Source: JBMOGA01 sp049318625
GTDB lineage: Bacteria > Pseudomonadota > Alphaproteobacteria > Rhizobiales > Hyphomicrobiaceae
Assembly: GCA_049318625.1 (NCBI GenBank)
Contig: JBMOGA010000017.1
Coordinates: forward strand, 1 to 64,000
Direction of reading: 5' to 3'
Length of the DNA: 64,000 nt
Positions 34,291 to 43,240 of this stretch are shown here, in pieces. The position numbers and the translations under genes were made by a program. The notes under the pieces were generated by a model. It made no database searches. It worked only from the letters and a program-made list of their open reading frames with translations, and was not told the DNA's origin. Numbering within the stretch: position 1 is the stretch's first letter; every line of letters begins with the position of its first letter.

Positions 34291-35055
34291 ATGACCAGCG
34301 TGCTCTGGAACGAGCTGCCGGCTGCGACGCTCAACGAGCTTGCCGCCAAGGACGCCATCGTCCTGCTGCCGGTTGCATCGACCGAACAGCACGGCCCGCA
34401 CCTCGCGACCGGCGTCGATACCGTGCTCTGCTGGGAGGTCTGTCGGCGCACCGCCGAACTGGTCGCCGCCAAACGCCCGATCGTCGTCGCCCCCACCGTC
34501 TGGATGGGTCTGGCGGAACATCACGTCGGCTTTGGCGGCACGTTCACGCTGTCGGTCGCGACGTGGCACGCCCTGCTGCGCGATCTCTGCCGCTCGATCA
34601 TCCGGGCCGGCTTCCGCAAGATTCTGATCGTCAACGGCCACGGCGGCAACATGGCCGCGCTGAGTGCACTCACCGTGGAACTCACCCGCGAACTCGAGGC
34701 GGCCATCGCCACCACCAGCTATTGGGCCTTGCCGCACGAAAGCGGCGCCTTCGAAGCGATTCTCGACGACCAGGAAGGCGTCCAGCACGCCTGCGAGGCC
34801 GAGACATCGATGATGATGGCCGCCGCGCCAGACCTCGTGTTCACCGACAAGCTGTCGAAGGCCGTCGGCCCGCAGTCGTCCATGGGCAGCGCGCTCAATC
34901 GGCCCATCAACGTGTGGCGCTCCTTCAAGGATCTGTCACCGACCGGCGTCCTCGGCGACGCCCGCCGCGCCACCGCCGAAAAGGGCGAGCGCCTGCTCGA
35001 TACCGCGGCCCAGGCCATGGCCGAGCGGCTCATCGCGGGCGAACCCTGGGCCTGA
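34291..35055 (+). CDS. Creatininase-family amidohydrolase
   Basis: The 254-residue protein has the metal-binding motif of the creatininase superfamily: STEQHGPHLATGVDT near 30-44 (Glu32, His34, His37, Asp43) and NGHGGN at 115-120. CEAETSMMMA near residue 170 supplies the second conserved acidic ligand. Members hydrolyse creatinine, formamidopyrimidines, mycofactocin precursors or similar cyclic amides. No creatine or mycofactocin genes are nearby, so the substrate is unknown. The ATG at 34291 has GGGAGA upstream. It is divergent from the acyl-CoA dehydrogenase. Confidence 0.85.
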   Translation: MTSVLWNELPAATLNELAAKDAIVLLPVASTEQHGPHLATGVDTVLCWEVCRRTAELVAAKRPIVVAPTVWMGLAEHHVGFGGTFTLSVATWHALLRDLCRSIIRAGFRKILIVNGHGGNMAALSALTVELTRELEAAIATTSYWALPHESGAFEAILDDQEGVQHACEAETSMMMAAAPDLVFTDKLSKAVGPQSSMGSALNRPINVWRSFKDLSPTGVLGDARRATAEKGERLLDTAAQAMAERLIAGEPWA

Positions 35056-35299
35056 GCCCCGCGACCGGCATCCGCCGGCCAGCGAGACCCTCCACGTCCG
35101 CGCCGATCGCGGGCCGCCAGCGGCGGCCCGAGCCGTTGTTACCCTTTATCAACCATCGGCTTTGCAATCTCGCGCTCGAAGTGTGCACGGCGGCCACATC
35201 CTCCGCGTGCTCTTCGCCTTGCCGCATTCTCGGCCAACCGAGGCCAAAGTCGCATGCGGATGTAAGCGTCGGGTATCGACGAGCAACGGGAGACAGACC

Positions 35300-35614
35300 G
35301 TGAAAAGCAACGAGCTTCGCACCGTGACGCGCGCCGCCGTCGGTTTGATCGCGGGACTTGGCGCCTTCGCCAGCGCGGCCGCCGCCGCCGGCACCGGCGA
35401 AACCCTCGTGCGCGCCGCCTGGACGGCGGTCGGCAGCGGGCTGGCCCATGGCCGGGAGCGGCTGCTCGCGCTGCTTGCCGAACCGGCCGCCGCCGAAGTC
35501 GTCGTTTTCGCCCTGGCGGCGCTTGCCCTGGCCGCCTTCAGTGCCCGCAACCTGCGCCTCGCCCGCGCATCGGTGCGCGCCGCGCGCCGGCCCCGTAACG
35601 GTACTCAGCGATAA
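35300..35614 (+). CDS. Small membrane protein, unknown function
   Basis: This 104-residue alanine-rich protein has two predicted membrane helices (about 11-31 and 66-85) and a basic C-terminal tail (RNLRLARASVRAARRPRN). Its GTG start follows a GGGAGACA ribosome site. No family is recognised. The basic tail is probably cytoplasmic. It lies 61 bases before another exported hypothetical protein gene. Confidence 0.5.
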   Translation: MKSNELRTVTRAAVGLIAGLGAFASAAAAAGTGETLVRAAWTAVGSGLAHGRERLLALLAEPAAAEVVVFALAALALAAFSARNLRLARASVRAARRPRNGTQR

Positions 35615-35675
35615 GGCCTCCACAAAACAGCCCGAATTCCTATATCCGTTCAGGATATGGGACCGGAGACCTGCC

Positions 35676-36179
35676 ATGACGCACCTGCGCCTCGCATCGA
35701 AGCCCGTTCTCGCCTCGGCCGCGACCGCAATGGTTGCGGGGCTGGTCGCCTTGACCGGTGCGCTGCTCGATACCGATCGCTTGCTCACCCGCGGGCTCGA
35801 CGTGGCCTTCGCCGAGGCGCCGAGGCTCACGCCGCGCGCGGCGAGCGGTAACCAGGATGGGCTGTTCGATCCCGCCGCCCTGCGGCCGAGTGCCTGGCGC
35901 GAGGGGCATCAGGCCAGCGCCGATGCCGTCGTCCAGGCCGGAGACCGGATCACCATCACCGGTACTGACGGCCGCAATCGCGTGATCGAGGTCGTGGAAA
36001 CCCGCGCGCTCGAGTCGGACGTTACGCGCATCGAAGCCGGCGACCATGCCCGCCTCGTGCTGGTCACCAGCCGCGTCGTCGGCGAACCGGGCCGTGTCGT
36101 CCGCTTCCTCGTCGAGGAGACCGAACGGCCGGTGGACACCTCCGTGCCGCCCGTCGCGCCGGCCCCACGCACCCTTTGA
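35676..36179 (+). CDS. Hypothetical membrane-anchored exported protein
   Basis: The 167-residue protein has an N-terminal membrane segment (about 12-32) and a compact C-terminal region (about 85-150) rich in short beta-like segments, such as VQAGDRITITGTDGRNRVIEV. A region of this type could be an OB- or SH3-like fold. It ends in a proline-rich tail. I do not recognise a family. The ATG at 35676 has GGAG about eight bases upstream. It is followed ten bases later by the OsmC-family gene. Confidence 0.6.
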   Translation: MTHLRLASKPVLASAATAMVAGLVALTGALLDTDRLLTRGLDVAFAEAPRLTPRAASGNQDGLFDPAALRPSAWREGHQASADAVVQAGDRITITGTDGRNRVIEVVETRALESDVTRIEAGDHARLVLVTSRVVGEPGRVVRFLVEETERPVDTSVPPVAPAPRTL

Positions 36180-36189
36180 GCACCCGCCG

Positions 36190-36669
36190 ATGCATGGTCG
36201 CGAGCACCGCTACGGGCTGAGCGTCCACTGGACCGGCAATCGCGGCCCGGGCACCACCACCTACACCGCCTACGGGCGTGACCATGTCATACGCGCCCCC
36301 GGCAAGCCGGACCTGATCGGCTCGTCGGACCCCGCCTTCCGGGGCGACGCCACACGGTACAATCCCGAAGATCTGCTGGTCGCCTCGCTGTCGGCCTGCC
36401 ACATGCTGTGGTTCCTGCATCTGGCGGCCGACGCTGGCGTGATCGTCACCGACTACCGCGACGAACCCGAGGGCACGATGGTCGAAGACCGGGCCCGGGG
36501 CGGCTATTTCACTCGCGTCGTGCTGCGCCCGGCCGTAACCGTCGCGCCCGGCATAGAGACCGGCCGTCTGCAGGCCATCCATGCCGACGCCCACAAGCAC
36601 TGCTTCATCGCCAATTCAGTCAACTTCCCCGTCGACATCGCGCCAACCGCCCTCACGGCACCGGGATAG
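36190..36669 (+). CDS. OsmC/Ohr-family thiol peroxidase-like protein
   Basis: The 159-residue protein shows the OsmC fold: a beta-rich N-terminal half, then NPEDLLVASLSACHMLWFL with Cys70, and HADAHKHCFIANSV with Cys138 at the second active-site position. OsmC/Ohr proteins reduce organic hydroperoxides through this cysteine pair. The sequence is closer to OsmC than to Ohr by its N-terminal layout. It may form an operon with the upstream hypothetical gene (10 bases apart). Confidence 0.88.
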   Translation: MHGREHRYGLSVHWTGNRGPGTTTYTAYGRDHVIRAPGKPDLIGSSDPAFRGDATRYNPEDLLVASLSACHMLWFLHLAADAGVIVTDYRDEPEGTMVEDRARGGYFTRVVLRPAVTVAPGIETGRLQAIHADAHKHCFIANSVNFPVDIAPTALTAPG

Positions 36670-36847
36670 ACCGACACACCAGCCGACCGCGCGGGCCGAT
36701 GAAGCCCGCATTCCACCCCATGCCGGCCGGCCGATCGCGCCGGCGTGCATGGCGGCCACTTCTCTCGCCCGCCGTTCATGCTACACAGGCTTTGCGCTCG
36801 CCGCCGTCGCGGCAAGCAGCAGGGCACTCCAGTTGCAGGCTCGACCC

Positions 36848-37027
36848 ATGCGTCTCAATCCGCCGACGATCCTGATCTTCCTGATCTCACTGATCTTCGC
36901 CTTGGGCGCGATCGTGACCAAGCTCGGCTACATCCCGGTGCCGCGTTACCTGCCGCATCAGGAATACTGGCTCGCCATCATCGCCTATCTGGTCCTGATG
37001 ACCGGCACGGTCGTGAAGGGGCTCTGA
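36848..37027 (+). CDS. Small two-helix membrane protein
   Basis: A 59-residue protein with two hydrophobic helices (about 6-26 and 41-57) separated by KLGYIPVPRYLPHQEYW. Comparable short membrane proteins are frequent in Rhizobiales and uncharacterised. Confidence rests on a clean two-helix pattern and a GCAGG upstream. It is convergent with the DUF486-type gene. Confidence 0.55.
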   Translation: MRLNPPTILIFLISLIFALGAIVTKLGYIPVPRYLPHQEYWLAIIAYLVLMTGTVVKGL

Positions 37028-37043
37028 ACGCGGCAGGCCCGGG

Positions 37044-37406
37044 TCAGCTTTTGGCCGAGAAGATCAGCGCGGCCCCGGCGGCGATCAGAACGAACCCGCC
37101 CACGTGGCTCCAGCTCAGCGATTCTTTGAGGTAGACGACCGAGAACACCGCGAACACCGCGAGTGTCACCACTTCCTGGATGGTCTTGAGTTCGGCCGCC
37201 GAATAGACCGCGTGACCGAACCGGTTGGCCGGTACCGCCAAGCAGTACTCGAAGAACGCGATCCCCCACGACGCGACGATGACGAGCGCCAGCGGCCGGT
37301 CCTTGAACGCCAGATGACCATACCAAGCGAGCGTCATGAACGCATTGGACAGGATCAGCAGCAGGATCGGTGCGATATAGGCTCCGGTGAGGCCGAAAGC
37401 GGACAT
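37044..37406 (-). CDS. DUF486/DMT-like small membrane protein
   Basis: The 120-residue protein has four membrane helices and the DUF486 pattern, including a conserved LSNAFMTLAWYGHLAFK near residue 19-35, an IAFFEYCLAVPANRFGH near 49-65 and AVFSVVYLKESLSWSHVGGF near 86-105. DUF486 proteins are related to small multidrug-type (DMT) transporters and have no proven substrate. It forms a single-gene unit on the minus strand with a long inverted repeat further upstream. Confidence 0.85.
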   Translation of the reverse strand: MSAFGLTGAYIAPILLLILSNAFMTLAWYGHLAFKDRPLALVIVASWGIAFFEYCLAVPANRFGHAVYSAAELKTIQEVVTLAVFAVFSVVYLKESLSWSHVGGFVLIAAGAALIFSAKS

Positions 37407-37512
37407 TTTTCACTCCTGGAGATTGTCCCGGCCTGGATAAGGAACGACGGCATGGCCTGTCCACCCGACGCGGCACTTGCCTCGACCCGGCGCTGCGGCT
37501 AGAGCAGCACCT

Positions 37513-37545
37513 GATCCCTCGATCGCCCACGGCGATCGAGGGATC
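37513..37545. repeat. Perfect 15-base inverted repeat (palindromic intergenic element)
   Basis: GATCCCTCGATCGCC (37513-37527) and GGCGATCGAGGGATC (37531-37545) are perfectly complementary around the loop CAC. The flanking bases AGAGCA and TGCTCT can pair further out with gaps, so the whole unit is about 60 bases. A CTAGAGCAG leader precedes it. A second element with the same layout lies at 40249, so this is probably a dispersed palindromic family of the chromosome (RIME/REP-like). Confidence 0.75.
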
Positions 37546-37645
37546 GGATAAAGATGCTCTGGTTTCAATCCTCTAGGGCAATCGCATCCGATCGGTGAAC
37601 CGCCACCGCCGTACAGTCAGATCGGATCCCGCCCTAGGTCGAGCC

Positions 37646-38536
37646 ATGACCCGCCTCCAAGCCGACCTCCTGCTCCTGTTCGCAGCCGCCATTTGGGGGC
37701 TGGCCTTCGTGTTCCAGAAGTCGGCCATGGACCATGTCGGCCCGCTGACTTTCATCGCCGCCCGTGGACTGGTCGCCGCCCTCGCGCTCGCGCCGCTGGC
37801 GATCCGCGAGCAGCGCCGCAGTTCCGTGCGCGCCGGCGGCGGGTTGCTCCGCATCGCCGGTTGGGGCGGCGCCCTGTTCTTTGTGGCCGGCTGGCTCCAG
37901 CAATACGGTCTCGTCACCGCCAGCGTCACCAACACCGGCTTCCTGACCAGCCTGTATGTGATCTTCACGCCGTTCATCGTGTGGATCGCATTTCGCAAAC
38001 CGCCGGCCCGAATCGTCGCCGTCGCGGTCGCGATGGCCGCGGCCGGCACCTGGGCGCTCGGCGGCGGCAATGTCGACGGCTTCGGCGCCGGCGACCTGCT
38101 GGTCGCCGTCAGCGCCATATTCTGGGCGATCCACCTGGTGGTGACCGGGGCGTCGTCGAAGCACGAAGCGCCGATCACATTCACCTGCCTGCAGTTCGCC
38201 GTCGTCGCCGCGATCGCCCTGGCGGCAGCGCTCGTGTTCGAAAACCTCGACACGCGGGCACTGCTCGCGGCCTGGAGTTCGATCCTCTATGTCGGCGTAT
38301 TGTCGAGCGCGCTCACCTTCACGCTGCTGGCCGTCGCCATGAAGCACACGCCGGCTTCGGAAGCCGCCATCCTGGTCAGCATGGAGACCGTGTTCGCTGC
38401 GCTGGCCGGCGCCCTCCTGCTCGGCGAGCGCCTGTCCCTGCTCGGCTGGACCGGCGCGGGTCTGATGCTGGCGGCCACCCTGCTGGTGCAGCTCGCCCCG
38501 ACCCTGGACAAAAAAATGCGCGCCGGCCCGGTTTGA
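37646..38536 (+). CDS. EamA/DMT-family transporter (RhaT-like)
   Basis: The 296-residue protein has ten membrane helices arranged as two EamA repeats of five. Typical patterns are FAAAIWGLAFVFQKSAM near the N-terminus, TASVTNTGFLTSLYVIFTP near residue 90 and SEAAILVSMETVFAALAGALLLGERL near 232-257. Such carriers export or import metabolites or amino acids; the substrate cannot be read from sequence. It stands before the peptide ABC operon but with its own start 100 bases after the palindrome. Confidence 0.88.
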   Translation: MTRLQADLLLLFAAAIWGLAFVFQKSAMDHVGPLTFIAARGLVAALALAPLAIREQRRSSVRAGGGLLRIAGWGGALFFVAGWLQQYGLVTASVTNTGFLTSLYVIFTPFIVWIAFRKPPARIVAVAVAMAAAGTWALGGGNVDGFGAGDLLVAVSAIFWAIHLVVTGASSKHEAPITFTCLQFAVVAAIALAAALVFENLDTRALLAAWSSILYVGVLSSALTFTLLAVAMKHTPASEAAILVSMETVFAALAGALLLGERLSLLGWTGAGLMLAATLLVQLAPTLDKKMRAGPV

Positions 38537-38652
38537 CCCCCGCCGGATAGCGCTCAGTGGACAGCGCCGCCTGCTTCGGCCAACATCCGCCGCCAGGGTT
38601 GGAACCCGAACCCGCGCGTCCTTGGTCCGTCACTCCGGAGGCTCGTTCCCAC

Positions 38653-40239
38653 ATGCGACTTCGTAAGCTTCTTCTCGCCAGCGCCCTGGCGCTGTCGGCC
38701 GGCTGGTCGCCTGCCCATGCGAAAACCTTCAAGTATGCCTTTCAAGGCGACCTCAATGCCCTCGACGGGTACTCGCTGAACGAGACCTTCACGCTCGGTG
38801 CCATGGGCAACGTGATGGAAGGTCTCACCAAGCGCGACCCAGACCTGAAGATCATCCCCGGCCTCGCCGAGAAGTGGGAGATCGTCGAGCCGACACGCTG
38901 GCGCTTCCATCTGCGCAAGGGCGTGAAGTTCCACAACGGCGAGGCGTTCACCGCCGACGACGTCGTGTTCTCGCTCGACCGCATGCGCAGCCCCGGCTCC
39001 CAGATCAAGAGCCGCGCGCCCGCCGACATGAAGGCCGTCAAGGTCGACGACCATACCGTCGACTTCGTGCTGACGCAGCCGAACCCGATCCTGCACGCCG
39101 AGTGGGACACCTGGTACATCTATTCCAAGTCGTGGGCGGAGGCGAACGGCGCGGCGCAGGCCCAGAGCGCCTCGGCCACCTCGCTGAGCCCGGGCTCACT
39201 CAAGGCCAACGGCACCGGCCCGTTCGTGATCGCCAGCCATGAGCCGGGCGTGAAGACGGTGTTCAAGCCGAACCCCAATTGGTGGGGCAAGGTCGAACAC
39301 AACCTCACCGAAGTCATTTTCCAGACCATCAAATCGGACGCCACCCGCGTCGCCGCCCTGTTGTCGGGGGAAATCGACATGATGGACCCGGTGCCCGTCC
39401 AGGACATCGAGCGCATCAAATCGAGCCCCACCGCGACGGTGATGACCGGGCCGGAGCTGCGGACCATCTTCCTCAATATGGATTCGGCCCGCGACGAACT
39501 GCTCTATGCGAGCGTCAAGGGCAAGAACCCCTTCAAGGACGCCCGCGTCCGCAAGGCGTTCTACCAGGCGATCGACATCGAGGCGATCAAGACCAAGGTG
39601 ATGCGCAATCTCGCGACACCCTCGGCCATCCTGATCTCGCCGCTGCTCTACGCCCGCTCGGGCGATTTCAAGCGCCATCCCTATGATGTCGCGGCCGCCA
39701 AGAAGCTGATGGCCGACGCCGGCTATCCGCAGGGTTTCGAGGTCACGCTCGACTGCCCGAACGATCGCTACGTCAACGACGAGGCGATCTGCCAGGCCGT
39801 CGCCCAGATGCTCGCGCGCATCGACGTCAAGGTGAACCTGCTCGCTCAGCCGAAGGCGAAGTACTTCGAGAAGGCCGGCCCGTCTAAGAAGTACGACAGC
39901 TCCTTCAACCTGCTCGGTTGGACGCCCGGTTCGTTCGACAGCTGGAACGTGCTGGCGAACCTCGCCAATTGCCGTGATGCCGACGGCAAGGGCTCGCAGT
40001 TCAACTACGGCGGCTATTGCAACAAGGAGGTCGACGCGATCACCAAGCAGGTGCTGGTCGAGACCGACACCAAGAAGCGCGACGATCTGATCGCCAAGGC
40101 GTTCACGATCATCCACGACGAGGTGGGCCTCATCCCCTTGCATCAGCAATCGCTGGCTTGGGGCGTTTCCAAGAAGGTCAAGATCACCCAGCGCGCCGAT
40201 AACCAAATTCTGCTCTACTGGGTCCAGAAGAACGACTGA
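38653..40239 (+). CDS. Dipeptide/oligopeptide ABC transporter substrate-binding protein (family 5)
   Basis: The 528-residue periplasmic protein has a signal peptide (cleavage near AHAK, residue 24). The family 5 solute-binding fold follows: LKIIPGLAEKWEIVEPTRWRFHL near residue 58-80, FHNGEAFTADDVVFSLDRM near 88-106, and ARVRKAFYQAIDIEAIKTKVM near 290-310. Members bind peptides, opines, nickel or similar ligands. It is first in the five-gene peptide/opine-type transporter operon; a perfect hairpin lies between it and the permease gene, and could allow it to be made in excess. Confidence 0.93.
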   Translation: MRLRKLLLASALALSAGWSPAHAKTFKYAFQGDLNALDGYSLNETFTLGAMGNVMEGLTKRDPDLKIIPGLAEKWEIVEPTRWRFHLRKGVKFHNGEAFTADDVVFSLDRMRSPGSQIKSRAPADMKAVKVDDHTVDFVLTQPNPILHAEWDTWYIYSKSWAEANGAAQAQSASATSLSPGSLKANGTGPFVIASHEPGVKTVFKPNPNWWGKVEHNLTEVIFQTIKSDATRVAALLSGEIDMMDPVPVQDIERIKSSPTATVMTGPELRTIFLNMDSARDELLYASVKGKNPFKDARVRKAFYQAIDIEAIKTKVMRNLATPSAILISPLLYARSGDFKRHPYDVAAAKKLMADAGYPQGFEVTLDCPNDRYVNDEAICQAVAQMLARIDVKVNLLAQPKAKYFEKAGPSKKYDSSFNLLGWTPGSFDSWNVLANLANCRDADGKGSQFNYGGYCNKEVDAITKQVLVETDTKKRDDLIAKAFTIIHDEVGLIPLHQQSLAWGVSKKVKITQRADNQILLYWVQKND

Positions 40240-40248
40240 TCGGCTAGA

Positions 40249-40280
40249 ACGCTCTCCGTGTCCCACGACACGGAGAGCGT
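40249..40280. repeat. Perfect 14-base inverted repeat between transporter genes
   Basis: ACGCTCTCCGTGTC (40249-40262) pairs perfectly with GACACGGAGAGCGT (40267-40280) over a CCAC loop. It sits ten bases after the stop of the binding-protein gene and 25 bases before the permease. The preceding CTAGAAC and the C-rich loop match the element at 37513. In mRNA it would form a strong hairpin that could protect the upstream message. Confidence 0.75.
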
Positions 40281-40304
40281 GACCGTCCAAAGCCCGGGTG
40301 ACAG

Positions 40305-41285
40305 ATGCTCGCCTTCGCCATCCGCCGCCTGATCGAAGGCGCCCTTGTCCTGCTTGCGGTGGCGATGCTGGCCTTTCTGCTGTTCCGGTTCGTCGGCGAC
40401 CCCGTGAATCAGATCGTCGGCCAGGACACCCCGCTCGAGGAGCGCATGGCACTGCGCAAGCAGCTCGGGCTCGACGATCCGATAGCCATCCAGTTCGGCC
40501 GCTTCGTCCTCAAAGCCGTACAGCTCGATTTCGGCATCTCCTATCAGGTGAAGCTGCCGGTGACCTCGCTGCTCGCCGACCGTTTCCCGGCGACGTTCGA
40601 ACTCGCCATCGCCGCCGCCCTGTTCGCCGTCGCGCTCGGCATCCCGATGGGCGTGTACACGGGAATCCATCGTGACAACTGGCTGTCCAAGGTCTTCCTC
40701 ACGGTCTCTCTGGTCGGCATCTCGCTACCGACCTTCCTGATCGGCATCCTGCTCATCTACGTCTTCTCCGTGTGGCTCGGCGTGCTGCCGTCGTTCGGGC
40801 GCGGCGATGTCGTCAGTGTCGGTGGCTGGCGAACCGGTCTCCTCACCATGTCAGGCCTCAAGGCGCTGATCCTGCCGGCCATCACGCTCGGCTTGTTCCA
40901 GATGACGCTGGTCACCCGCCTCGTACGCTCCGAGATGCTCGAGGTCATGCGCACCGACTACATCAAGTTCGCCCGCGCCCGAGGCCTCTCGAACCGCGCC
41001 GTCAACTTCGGACACGCCCTCAAGAACACGCTGGTTCCCGTGGTGACGATCATCGGTTTGCAGCTCGGCGCCATCATCGCCTTCGCCATCATCACCGAGA
41101 CCGTGTTCCAGTGGCCGGGCATGGGCCTGCTGTTCATCCAGTCGGTCCAGAACGCCGACGTGCCGGTGATGGCGGCGTACCTGATGATGGTCGCCACCCT
41201 GTTCGTCTTGATCAATTTCGCCGTCGACCTGCTGTATGCCCGCATCGACCCGCGCATCCGCATCGCCGGCAGCACGGGGCACTGA
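40305..41285 (+). CDS. Dipeptide ABC transporter permease (DppB type)
   Basis: The 326-residue inner-membrane subunit has about six helices. It has the DppB/OppB N-terminal pattern (RRLIEGALVLLAVAMLAFLLFRFVGDP) and the binding-protein-dependent permease signature EVMRTDYIKFARARGLSNRAVNFGHALKN near residue 215-243, which includes the EAA coupling loop to the ATPases. It pairs with the DppC-type subunit that starts two bases after its stop. Confidence 0.93.
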   Translation: MLAFAIRRLIEGALVLLAVAMLAFLLFRFVGDPVNQIVGQDTPLEERMALRKQLGLDDPIAIQFGRFVLKAVQLDFGISYQVKLPVTSLLADRFPATFELAIAAALFAVALGIPMGVYTGIHRDNWLSKVFLTVSLVGISLPTFLIGILLIYVFSVWLGVLPSFGRGDVVSVGGWRTGLLTMSGLKALILPAITLGLFQMTLVTRLVRSEMLEVMRTDYIKFARARGLSNRAVNFGHALKNTLVPVVTIIGLQLGAIIAFAIITETVFQWPGMGLLFIQSVQNADVPVMAAYLMMVATLFVLINFAVDLLYARIDPRIRIAGSTGH

Positions 41286-41286
41286 G

Positions 41287-42225
41287 ATGGCCGAGCCGCT
41301 GCCCGCCACCGGTGTCGCGTCCTGGTTCTCCGCCATCCGCGACAGCGATCTGTGGTGGAGCTTCACCCGATCGAAGCTCGTCGTGGTGGCCGCCATTGTC
41401 ACCCTGCTGATCGCCGCTGCCGCCTTGTTCGCGCCGGTCATCGCACCCCACAATCCCTACGACCTCAAGAGCCTGTCGCTGCTCGACAGCAACACGCCGC
41501 CCGCTTGGGTGCCCGGTGGCGACCCCAAGTACCTGCTCGGCACCGACGACCAGGGCCGTGATATCCTCTCCACGATCCTGTACGGCACCCGCAGCTCGCT
41601 GATGATCGCGATCGCCGCTGTCGCGCTCGCACTGTCACTCGGCGTGACCCTCGGCCTTGTCGCCGGCTATGTCGGCGGCCGTCTCGACGCCCTCATCATG
41701 CGCGTCGCCGACGTGCAGTTGACCTTTCCCGCGATCCTGACCGCCCTGCTCGTCGACGGCATCGTTGCCATGACGCTGAAAGGCCGTTTCCAGGTCGATC
41801 ATTTCTGGGTGCTGATCGTCGCCATCGGCCTGTCGTACTGGGTTCAGTATGCCCGCACCGTGCGCGGCGTCACCATGGTCGAGCGCAACAAGGAGTACGT
41901 GCAGGCGGCGCGCCTCATCGGCCTCGGCCCGCTCGACATCATGTTCCGGCAAGTGCTGCCCAACGTGATGAGCCCGGTCCTCGTCATCGCCACCATCAAC
42001 CTCGCGCTCGCCATCATCACCGAGGCGACCTTGTCGTTCCTCGGGGTTGGCCTGCCGCCCACCGAGCCCTCGCTCGGCACCATGATCCAGACCGGCAACA
42101 AATACCTGTTCTCCGGCTCCTGGTGGATGGTCGCCTTCCCGGGCGTCACGCTCGCCGTGCTGGTGCTGGCCGTCAATCTGCTCGGCGACTGGCTGCGCGA
42201 CGCGCTCAACCCGAAACTGAGGTGA
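41287..42225 (+). CDS. Dipeptide ABC transporter permease (DppC type)
   Basis: The 312-residue subunit has six helices and an N-terminal cytoplasmic segment. LGTDDQGRDILSTILYGTRSSL near residue 80-101 is the OppC/DppC-specific pattern, and ERNKEYVQAARLIGLGPLDIMFRQVLPNV near residue 200-228 is the EAA loop. It forms the channel with the DppB-like subunit. The ATPase gene follows seven bases later with a GTG start. Confidence 0.93.
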   Translation: MAEPLPATGVASWFSAIRDSDLWWSFTRSKLVVVAAIVTLLIAAAALFAPVIAPHNPYDLKSLSLLDSNTPPAWVPGGDPKYLLGTDDQGRDILSTILYGTRSSLMIAIAAVALALSLGVTLGLVAGYVGGRLDALIMRVADVQLTFPAILTALLVDGIVAMTLKGRFQVDHFWVLIVAIGLSYWVQYARTVRGVTMVERNKEYVQAARLIGLGPLDIMFRQVLPNVMSPVLVIATINLALAIITEATLSFLGVGLPPTEPSLGTMIQTGNKYLFSGSWWMVAFPGVTLAVLVLAVNLLGDWLRDALNPKLR

Positions 42226-42232
42226 CTGTCCC

Positions 42233-43240
42233 GTGACCGCGACACCCGTCCTTGCCGTGAAACGGCTGCGCGTCGAGTTCGCCACGCGACGCGGCACCCT
42301 GGTCGCCGTCGACGACGTTTCCTTCGACATCGCCCCTGGCGAGGTGCTGGGCATCGTCGGGGAATCGGGCGCCGGGAAGTCGATGACCGGCTCGGCCGTG
42401 ATCGGATTGCTGGAGCCGCCCGGGCGCATCGCTGGTGGTGAGATCTGGCTCGAAGGCGAGCGCATCGACAATCTGCCCTACGAACAGATGCGCAAGATCC
42501 GCGGCAAACGGATCGGCATGGTGTTCCAGGACCCGCTGACCAGCCTCAACCCGCTCTATCGGATCGGCGACCAGCTCGTCGAGACCATCCGCACCCACTT
42601 GCCGCTGTCCGAGACCGCCGCCCGCGACCGGGCGATCGGCTTGCTGACCGAGGTCGGCATCCAGGGGGCCGCCCAGCGTATCGACGCCTATCCGCACCAA
42701 TTCTCCGGCGGCATGCGCCAGCGCGTGGTGCTGGCGCTGGCACTCGCGGCGGGTCCACGACTGGTCATTGCCGACGAGCCGACCACAGCCCTCGACGTGT
42801 CGATCCAGGCGCAGATCATCCAGCTCCTGAAAAAGCTCTGCCGCGAGCACGGCGTCGCCGTCATGCTCATCACCCACGACATGGGCGTCATCGCAGAGAC
42901 CGCCGACCGGGTCGCCGTCATGTATGCCGGCCGCATCGCCGAGATCGGCCCGGTGTACGACGTCATCCATGCCCCCCATCACCCCTACACCAAGGGCTTG
43001 ATGGGCTCGATCCCGACGATCGCGGGCACCGGCACGCGCCTCGCCCAGATACCCGGCACCATGCCGCGCCTGACGGCCATCCCCCAGGGTTGCGCGTTCC
43101 ATCCTCGCTGCACCGGCGCGTTCGACCGCTGCCGAGCCGATCGCCCCGAGCTGATGGCCGCCGGAACATCGCAGGCCGCCTGCTGGCTGGTCGACCGCTC
43201 AGCCCCCTTCACGGACGCCCTTCAGGGGCACCGCGCATGA
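42233..43240 (+). CDS. Dipeptide/oligopeptide ABC transporter ATP-binding protein (DppD/OppD type)
   Basis: The 335-residue ATPase contains Walker A GESGAGKSM near 44-52, the signature FSGGMRQRVVLALALA near residue 158-173 and Walker B LVIADEPTTALDVS near residue 178-191. The C-terminal extension with PQGCAFHPRCTGAFDRC (about residues 285-301) is the oligopeptide-ATPase domain (oligo_HPY) with its cysteines, found in OppD/DppD. It overlaps the next gene by four bases (ATGA). GTG start has no clear competitor. Confidence 0.93.
   Translation: MTATPVLAVKRLRVEFATRRGTLVAVDDVSFDIAPGEVLGIVGESGAGKSMTGSAVIGLLEPPGRIAGGEIWLEGERIDNLPYEQMRKIRGKRIGMVFQDPLTSLNPLYRIGDQLVETIRTHLPLSETAARDRAIGLLTEVGIQGAAQRIDAYPHQFSGGMRQRVVLALALAAGPRLVIADEPTTALDVSIQAQIIQLLKKLCREHGVAVMLITHDMGVIAETADRVAVMYAGRIAEIGPVYDVIHAPHHPYTKGLMGSIPTIAGTGTRLAQIPGTMPRLTAIPQGCAFHPRCTGAFDRCRADRPELMAAGTSQAACWLVDRSAPFTDALQGHRA

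Noticed and set aside
36691..36709. Short stem-loop GCGGGC/GCCCGC after the osmC gene
   Set aside because: Only six pairs with a seven-base loop and no T-run. In DNA this rich in GC this is expected by chance.
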